Below, in pieces: positions 57,791 to 64,000 of a DNA stretch of 64,000 nt. The stretch is from Beta vulgaris subsp. vulgaris. Its lineage: Eukaryota; Streptophyta; Magnoliopsida; Caryophyllales; Amaranthaceae. Numbering within the stretch: the stretch's first letter is position 1; each line of letters begins with the position of its first letter. The stretch lies in contig NC_079206.1 in assembly GCF_026745355.1 (NCBI RefSeq), positions 26,727,845 through 26,791,844 on the forward strand, read 5' to 3'. Position numbers and translations under genes: made by a program. The notes under the pieces are model-generated. The model was not told where the DNA came from, did no database searches, and worked only from the letters and a program-made list of their open reading frames with translations.

Positions 57791-58087
57791 TATCTAAGTC
57801 AAAATTTGCTTAAGGAAGACAACTTGTTTGGGATGGCGACAACTAGACTATATCTACTCAATGAGATGAAAGGTTTAATCAAGGAAATATTGACACGGAA
57901 AAACCCCAATATATATGGGTAAAAAAAACTTCAGCTGGATATAAGTCCACCAATCCACTAGATACAATTGTCGTTTAATTACTCATGACAGTCAATACAA
58001 CCTATTCAATGATCTTTAAGTATAAGAATTTGCTTTGGACATGTAAATAAAGAAGAACAATGTAAGCAATATGAAAATAATCTAAGT
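57791..58087 (-). mobile_element. Tat-type 5' LTR, part 1 (split by copia)
   Basis: Non-coding sequence above the Tat primer site. It continues at 62864 after the copia insertion; the two parts are joined by the TAAGT target duplication. Confidence 0.5.
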
Positions 58088-58528
58088 TGTTATAACAGAC
58101 GTGAGAGAGAAACAAATTATGAATGCAAAAGGCGGTAAAAACAGACAACAGATTTATGTGGTTCACCAATTTGGCTACATCCACAGCAGAGAGAGGGAGA
58201 ATATTTTATTATGTGAGGAAACCAGATTACAGAGAGTACATAGAGATTTTCGTAGTGTAAAACCTAGGTAAAAATAAACTATTTAGACAAAATGGATAAA
58301 AAACGCGTAAAACGCGTTATGTTTAAGTCGTCCGTCCCGCGCCCGCGGGTTATCGCCCGCGCCCGCAGCCTAATCTCCCCATTCTGACGGACTTCCTGTC
58401 CGCCCGCGGGATCCACCCTGCGCCGCAGGATATCGGGCTGCTCCTCATCAACGAATTCCTTCGCCCGCGGGATCGAGCCTGCGCCCGCGGGTTTCCGAGC
58501 TTGGCTTGAATACAAGGCATCTTTTACA
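58088..58528 (-). repeat. 3' LTR of the copia element
   Basis: Nearly the same as 62417-62858, differing by single bases. The minus-strand TATA-like box of the other copy (TGTATAAATAG) is TGTCTAAATAG here, near 58281. GCCCGCGGG palindromes lie at 58335-58500 upstream of it. Confidence 0.92.
58335..58500. repeat. GCCCGCGGG palindrome array in the copia LTR
   Basis: Several GCCCGCGGG or CGCCCGCGCCCGC motifs, some paired with CCTGCGCC(C)GCAGG, in 165 bp. The same array recurs in the other LTR at 62665-62825. In minus orientation it lies upstream of the TATA-like box. Confidence 0.85.
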
Positions 58529-58540
58529 AATCTCCACCTT

Positions 58541-59402
58541 GACTTGAATTCTCTCACAATAACCAGAAAACCAGATGCATTGCTCACAACGCCCGAAATC
58601 TCCCAAACACCAGATTTGTCCCAAAAGACAACCAGACCAGATTAGTCCCTAAGGATCCCAGAATTGCCCCCATATGAGTCTCACCCAATCTCGCCAAGAT
58701 CGCTGACCACTCATCATGAACGACCCAGTCTCACAGTTTATGAGACCCATGTTGCGCATTCACCCAAAGCCCAACTTATTACCCGTCGGAAAACAAATCG
58801 TCTTCACTGAACCGCAAACTCACTAGCTCCACCTTAATCAAGACGAGCCAGTACCCTGCCAGTTTCTCCAACTAGAGCCATTTGCACTTACGTCTAAGTA
58901 CCCAAAACAAATCACCCTTGGCGCAGGGGAACTTCCGTCGAAGTTCTTCTATGCTCGCGCCGGAGCACTCTATCCCGTTCTCACTGGAACGCAGCCAACT
59001 CCTCCTGGAGTTCCAATCTAGCTACCTCTTGGTGACTTCTTGCAGAATCACCTCTCAACCCAGCACTCCTTGGCAAAGACATGTCGCTCGAGACCCCATA
59101 GCTATAAGCTGGCACATAAGTATCGATAGAACGAACCTTATCATACCAATCTGCTGCTGAGAGACCCTTGGTTGTTCTTCTTGATGACCCTTAGTTTCAA
59201 CCAGTTGCGTAGAAGTTCCCACAAACTACCTCATTGTTGACACTCTCATCCTCAACCAAGTAGTACTCTCAAACCGGTTGTTGAACTCATTCCCGTTGAC
59301 TCTGACCTCTCAACCTGTGAAGAAGCCCCCATAAGATCCACCTCACACTCAAAACCATCACTTGTCAACTCAGAATGCAGCTTCAACTCAGATAACGTAG
59401 AC
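58541..59402 (-). pseudogene. Copia internal remnant between polypurine tract and solo LTR
   Basis: On the minus strand the frame interrupted by the inserted LTR resumes as STLSELKLHSELTSDGF, then an acidic, Ser-rich stretch with stops and near 59170 PRVSQQQIGMIRF. This is similar to the flexible linker between integrase and RT in copia polyproteins. Core enzyme domains are missing. Confidence 0.5.
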
Positions 59403-59407
59403 CCTTG

Positions 59408-61209
59408 TGGTACGTGTCGTTATGCGTACAAATTAAAACCTTATTTTATCCACATTAATATTATCTAAGTTTAGTACAGCGATAAATAAGGGTCGATCCC
59501 ACGGAGAAGTTTATATAATCCTAAAATCCAAGTTCAACTAATTAAGAGTACTTAACTTTTATATACATGTTATTTACTAATATAAACATATACACATTGT
59601 TCATGGGGGGTTTACGAAATGTTTTTATGAAATTAAAAAATACTAAAGATAAATCTATCCTATATTTACAAGTGATGACAAGTAATTCCAAGTTACACTC
59701 ATATTACTTTCAGAGATTAATCATTTCCTAACCTCGATTATACTTCCAATTTCATAAATCCAAGATTGATTAAATAGATTAATTCTAGGAATTCAAGTAG
59801 CCAAACTCCCCTATACTTCCATACATTTAATCAACATTGAACTAGGCCGAATATCGATTCTAAACTAATCTAATCACCACAAGTATTTCGCAACTCCCGA
59901 CGATTAAACTAGAAGCATTATAGAACGAGAAGTACATCATTAATCCCTAGTTAATCCAAACATAACATATCGTTATGTTTAAAGAACTAGTCCAAGTTAT
60001 ATTCTAGTTTGAACTTACAACCATCTTTGCAGGCGTAAATTAAACTAGTTGCCACTTGTTGTTATACAATTTAGACTAGGCTAATCACATAACTAGCAAT
60101 AACCTCAACTTTATACCTAATAAAATAGGAAATTAAGCATAAAAATTGAAATCTGAACATTAAAATCAAATAATAATTGAGTATCTAACAATAAACAATC
60201 TTGAATTCCACTCCACATTCAACACCACAATCCAAACATACTTCCATCATATGATTCAAACTTAATTCAAATATCAATCCAACTTAATTCAAATAACCAA
60301 TCCAAACTACTACGAAATTCAAAAGTATAATCGGGAAATTTCAAAACTAAATTGAAAGTGCAAGAGAAAGAAAGAAGACTTATGTATAGCGCGGAAATTC
60401 TCCTTCGAAATTCGGATTTCGCACCTACAATCGAACTTGAACTTCACCCTCCCCGGTTGTGTGCTAGGAATCCAACCCAAGGCTATCCTCTATCGAACTC
60501 GCGCACTCCAAATTAGTCCCGAAACCTCGCGAAATTATCTGATTTTTTCACTCGAAATTCTGTGGAAATTCTTGCATACTGATTTTCGAACCTTGATGGG
60601 GTATTTATACCCAAATTCGCCGCCCAATTGGAGAAGAGAAGTGGGCAGCAAGTTTCGGCCCTAAACCGCCTTCCCCTTCGCAGCGCCACTTGCGCGGTTG
60701 ATTTCATCTTATTGGTCGCAATTTGCAAGTTGTTGTTGTTGTGTTTTTTGATTGGTGGAGATGGTGGTGGAAGAAGGGGGTTTGAAGGAATGGGTGAGGT
60801 GGAGCGTCGAAGAGGAGTTGAAGAGGATGAAGGAGTGCGTTCCTCTGTTTTCCTTTTCTTTTCTTTGTTTCTCTTTCCTTTTTTTTCTTTCTTTTTCTTT
60901 GCTTCAAATTCTCACGTGGTAGTTTTTCTTCATTTTGTTTTCTTTTCTTATTCCCTCATTTTTTTCCTTCTGTTCTTTGGGCTTATTTTGGAGATATGGA
61001 ACTGGACTTGGCTCTTTCTTCATTCCTTGGACCAAGATTCATCATTAAACAAAAACATTATAATTAAGTAATTTTAGTAATAAATAAAATCATAGCATAT
61101 TGTATCTAATAATATTAAAAATATATAAAATGCATTAAAATAATAATATAAACACACATATTAAAATGATATATAGGGGATATAAATATGTTATTTTGCG
61201 CACTTATCA
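59408..61209 (-). mobile_element. Probable solo LTR of an Athila-like gypsy element
   Basis: An 1802-bp segment begins TGGTACGTGTCGTTATGCG and ends GCGCACTTATCA (TG...CA). It is flanked by CCTTG on both sides (59403-59407 and 61210-61214) and interrupts the copia frame. On the minus strand the end reads CTCCGTGGGATCGACCCTTA ... GCATAACGACACGTACCA, which from memory is how Athila-type LTRs end. No internal gypsy region is present. Open frames inside (such as 60628-61071) are T/F-rich noise. Confidence 0.8.
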
Positions 61210-61214
61210 CCTTG

Positions 61215-61547
61215 CAACACATACAATGTCTCCCGTTCAACCCCTTTCAAGATCATCTTCGAACCCCTGTAGACATACAACCCTCCACCCTCACCTTTGA
61301 AACAGAACCCTTTCTTATCTAACAGACTAAGTGAAATCAGATTCTTTGTGACATGTGGAACATGTCTAACATCATTCAAAGTACAGACTTTGCCATCACA
61401 TGTCCTAATTCTGATGGACCCTATACCAACTGTCTTACAGACATCACTGTTGGCCATAGTAACACTTCCATCAACCTGTTTATAGTTCATGAACCACTCC
61501 CTGCGCGAACACATATGACAAGATGCTCCAGAATCTAAAACCCACAC
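61215..61547 (-). pseudogene. Copia protease region
   Basis: MWVLDSGASCHMC at the start has the DSGA retropepsin site (about 61535-61524). It continues with IRTCDGKVCTLNDVRHVPHV and NLISLSLLDKKGF, and ends at ETLYVLQG where the solo LTR was inserted. The frame is otherwise intact. Confidence 0.85.
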
Positions 61548-61631
61548 ATCCCTACAATGTGACTGGCTATTAGCTACTAGGGCTAGATCTTCCTCAGAAT
61601 CACCTCCAGTTTCTCCAAAGCAGCAGAACCT

Positions 61632-62375
61632 TCATTCTTGTCCTCCTGCTCTTTTTCTTAGGACACTCCCTTTTTCAATGTCCGTTTCCTTACAGTAATT
61701 ACAGACATCACTAGATTTAGGACCTCTAGAAAACGGTTTCCAGTATTTTTTCCCCGAATTCTCCTGTCCATTACTACTGGCTACTAATCCAGCAGCCTGA
61801 TCGAGTGTACCTGTACCAGACGCCTTATGACGAATCTCTATAGTATGCAGAGCAGATCTTACTTCTTCTAACGATGGACTATCTTTCCCAACAATAAAAG
61901 AATCCACAAAATTCTCATATGATAGAGGCAAAGATACCAACCATATTAAAGCAGCATCCTCATCATCTACTTTAACATCAATATTTCTCAGATCTAGCAA
62001 GATAGTATTCAGTTTATCTAGATGATCCCTTAGAGACGTACCTTCCTGCATACGCAGGCTGAACAGACGTTGCTTCATCATCAACTTGTTGGTTAGAGAT
62101 TTTGTCATATACAAACTCTCTAATTTCAACCACAGACCAGATGCGGTTTCCTCCTCCGCGACTTCAGTGATTATGTCATCTTCCAGACACAGCATAATCA
62201 TTGAATGAGCCTTCTCCTCCAGAACGGCCATCTCAGCGGTGACTGAATCCGTTGCCTTCTTTGCTAACGGTGCCAACAACCCTTGTTGCTTCAGTAACGC
62301 CCGCGTCTTGATCTACCACAGACTAAAACTATTTCTCCCCGTAAATTTATCGATTTTGACATTCACCCCAGACAT
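61632..62375 (-). pseudogene. Copia gag (UBN2-type)
   Basis: Starts with ATG at 62375 (MSGVNVKIDKFTGRNSFSLW), then a premature stop (about 62315-62313) and resumes in frame. The core shows LWLKLESLYMTKSLTNKLMM, LRDHLDKLNTILLDLRN and LVSLPLSYENFVDSF, standard for copia gag. The CCHC knuckle near 61700 begins CNYCKE but a one-base shift breaks it before the histidine. Not functional. Confidence 0.85.
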
Positions 62376-62401
62376 CTTTCTCACACAGATCGATAACCAA
62401 A

Positions 62402-62413
62402 GCTCTGATACCA
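62402..62413 (-). promoter_or_regulatory. tRNA-Met primer binding site of the copia element
   Basis: Minus strand TGGTATCAGAGC, three bases from the LTR end; the standard initiator-Met primer site of plant copia elements. Confidence 0.92.
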
Positions 62414-62416
62414 ATT

Positions 62417-62858
62417 TGTTATAACAGACGTGAGAGAGAAACAAATTATGAATGCAAAACGCGATAAAAACAGACAACAGATTTACGTGGTTCACCAATT
62501 TGGCTACATCCACGGCAGAGAGAGGGAGAATATTTTATTATGTGAGGAAACCAGATTACAGAGAGTACAGAGAGATTTTCGTAGTGTAAAACCTAGGTAA
62601 AAATAATCTATTTATACAAAACGGACAAAAAACGCGTAAAACGCGTTATGTTTAAGTCGTCCGTCCCGCGCCCACGGGTTATAGCCCGCGCCCGCAGCCT
62701 AATCTCCCCATTCTGACGGACTTCCTGTCCGCCCGCGGGATCCACCCTGCGCCCGCAGGATATCGGGCTGCTCCTCATCAACGAATTCCTTCGCCCGCGG
62801 GATCAAGCCTGCGCCCGCGGGTTTCCGAGCTTGGCTTGAATACAAGGCATCTTTTACA
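62417..62858 (-). repeat. 5' LTR of the copia element
   Basis: 442 bp, with a minus-strand TATA-like TGTATAAATAG at about 62608-62618 and the GCCCGCGGG array upstream of it (62665-62825). Its high similarity to the other LTR suggests a fairly recent insertion compared with the rest of the window. Confidence 0.92.
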
Positions 62859-62863
62859 TAAGT

Positions 62864-63270
62864 GTTTGCTTGACAATGCTTATAAGTACTTAGAGTGTTC
62901 TTTTGATAGCTCGTGCAAGTGCGTTTTCAGCATTAGATCCGATATTTATAGGCCTTGATTCACATTTGGACAGCTCCTACATTTAAGGAGGCAATCACAA
63001 TATGTCCCAACCTCCGCGATCTTCCATCGCTGTTTTTCTCTATCCATTGATTCTCTTTGACTCGTTCAAAAATAGACTCATAAGTTGCACGTTCCAAATA
63101 ACTAACCAAGTCTTTCTAAATTAAAGCAGTTTTGTTGCTCTTCTCTGTCTAGACCATTGTAGCATTCATCGCACCGCAAGACATCTCGTCTGGACCTATA
63201 GAATTCAGCCATATAACGCCTTCTTTCTTGCTTCTCTCGAACCCTCTACTACGATATCTTCAGACATCAA
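62864..63270 (-). mobile_element. Tat-type 5' LTR, part 2
   Basis: Continues the sequence cut at 58087. No coding. Upper boundary not resolved. Confidence 0.45.
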
Positions 63271-63462
63271 CCCTTGTTTAGATTACAAATTTCTTATTTT
63301 CTTAATTTAGATCAATTATGGTACTTAAGAGAAGACTCTCCTAAATGTGTTTACCTAAAAAAACAAATGCATGAGGAAAAATCAGACAAATTCACCAAGT
63401 TCTGGTATATAAAACTAGTACTATTATTCAATCAATATATATATGAAGGAGGAACTTTTCGG
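63271..63462. other. Spacer before the tandem repeat
   Basis: Lies between the Tat LTR and the tandem array. A plus-strand open frame here and into the repeat (63274-63519) has no recognisable content. Confidence 0.4.
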
Positions 63463-64000
63463 GAGCATAGAGCACGCCACATAGGATTATCATGTCATCA
63501 ATTTTATTTTTCTTTTTAACAAAAATAGAGTTCTTCATAGATTTAAATACATATAACAAGCTTTGGATAAGCGAAAATTAGAGTTTCGTGTTGAATGAAC
63601 AACTTAAATTATTATATTTATGTAATTTGCGTATAACTTTTGCTACGTAATTCGTAATATTATAATTTTTGTACCATTAGATAGTGCTCGAAATATGCTT
63701 CGAAATAAGATCCATATACAATATAGTTCTACAACTTATGAATAGAGCGTTCCACGTACGATTGTCATATCATCAATTTTTATTTTTATTTTTTTTACAA
63801 AAATAGAGTTCTACATAGATTTAAATATTATAAGGAGCTTTGGATAAGTGAAATAGAGTTTCGTGTTGAATGAACAACTTATTATATTATATAATTTTGT
63901 GTATAACTTTTTCTACGTAATTCTCAATATTATAATATTTGTACCGTTGGATAGTGCTCGAAATATGCTTCGAAATAAGATCCATATACAATATATTTCT
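63463..64000. repeat. ~275-bp tandem (satellite-like) repeat, running off the window
   Basis: Two successive units: GATTATCATGTCATCAATTT at 63485 pairs with GATTGTCATATCATCAATTT at 63760, and both continue through TTTCGTGTTGAATGAACAAC, GATAGTGCTCGAAATATGC and TTCGAAATAAGATCCATATA. CATCA spacing (63496 to 63771) gives a period of 275 bp, with small indels. The second unit is cut by the window edge, so the array is likely longer. Confidence 0.85.

Larger units (their letters stand above)
58088..62858 (-). mobile_element. Ty1/copia element with intact LTRs and 5-bp target duplication
   Basis: Two nearly identical LTRs (58088-58528, 441 bp; 62417-62858, 442 bp) start TGTTATAACA and end TTTTACA as read on the plus strand. 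TAAGT flanks both sides (58083-58087 and 62859-62863). PBS at 62402-62413 and a polypurine tract (AAGGTGGAGATT, minus strand) at about 58529-58540 fix the minus orientation. The interior holds gag and the protease start and then a short hydrophilic stretch; integrase, RT and RNase H are absent. A probable solo LTR (59408-61209) is inserted just after the protease. Confidence 0.92.

Noticed and set aside
60628..61071. 147-codon frame inside the probable solo LTR
   Set aside because: The second half is a run of Phe/Leu from T-rich DNA and it lies in non-coding LTR sequence with clear insertion borders.

Overview
The window reads as a stretch of a repeat-rich, AT-rich plant nuclear genome, almost certainly a eudicot. 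It holds a spliced plant-type GT47 gene, Ty1/copia and Ty3/gypsy retrotransposons with plant-type primer sites, L1-type LINEs, and CACTA and hAT DNA transposons. No bacterial operons, CRISPR array, rRNA or convincing tRNA gene was seen. The species cannot be named from the sequence alone.

Layout. 1-8.9 kb: the end of a copia LTR, a fold-back minisatellite, a transporter gene fragment boxed between inverted repeats, a LINE tail, and a gypsy-type LTR carrying an array of CCCGAT/ATCGGG palindromes. 8.9-15.0 kb: the only intact gene, an exostosin-family (GT47) glycosyltransferase with three exons and a 4.2-kb first intron; its reading frame is continuous across both GT-AG introns (488 codons). 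15-24.3 kb: AT-rich DNA, a 623-bp hAT MITE with an 8-bp target duplication, a decayed gene 5' end, and a decayed minus-strand L1 LINE.

24.3-46.4 kb: a nest of elements inside what looks like a very large Ogre/Tat-type retrotransposon (LTR pieces at 24.3 and 46.0 kb; primer site at 46.0 kb). Inside it are a CACTA element, a dead minus-strand Tekay/Del-like chromovirus (27.4-39.5 kb) whose 5' LTR contains a complete hAT insertion, an isolated chromovirus-type LTR, and a minisatellite.

46.4-64 kb: chromovirus LTR pieces interrupted by a fold-back element that is itself split by a 2.8-kb CACTA carrying gene-like exons; a tandem duplication of an LTR/SIRE-copia junction; a Tat-clade gag-pol remnant; a copia element with a perfect 5-bp target duplication that contains a probable solo Athila-type LTR with its own 5-bp duplication; and, at the right edge, a ~275-bp tandem repeat running out of the window.

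Apart from the glycosyltransferase, nothing here looks like a functioning protein gene. The value of the window is its well-bounded nested insertion history (several target-site duplications are readable) and a few structured non-coding sequences: fold-back minisatellite, boxed gene fragment, and palindrome arrays in LTR promoter regions.
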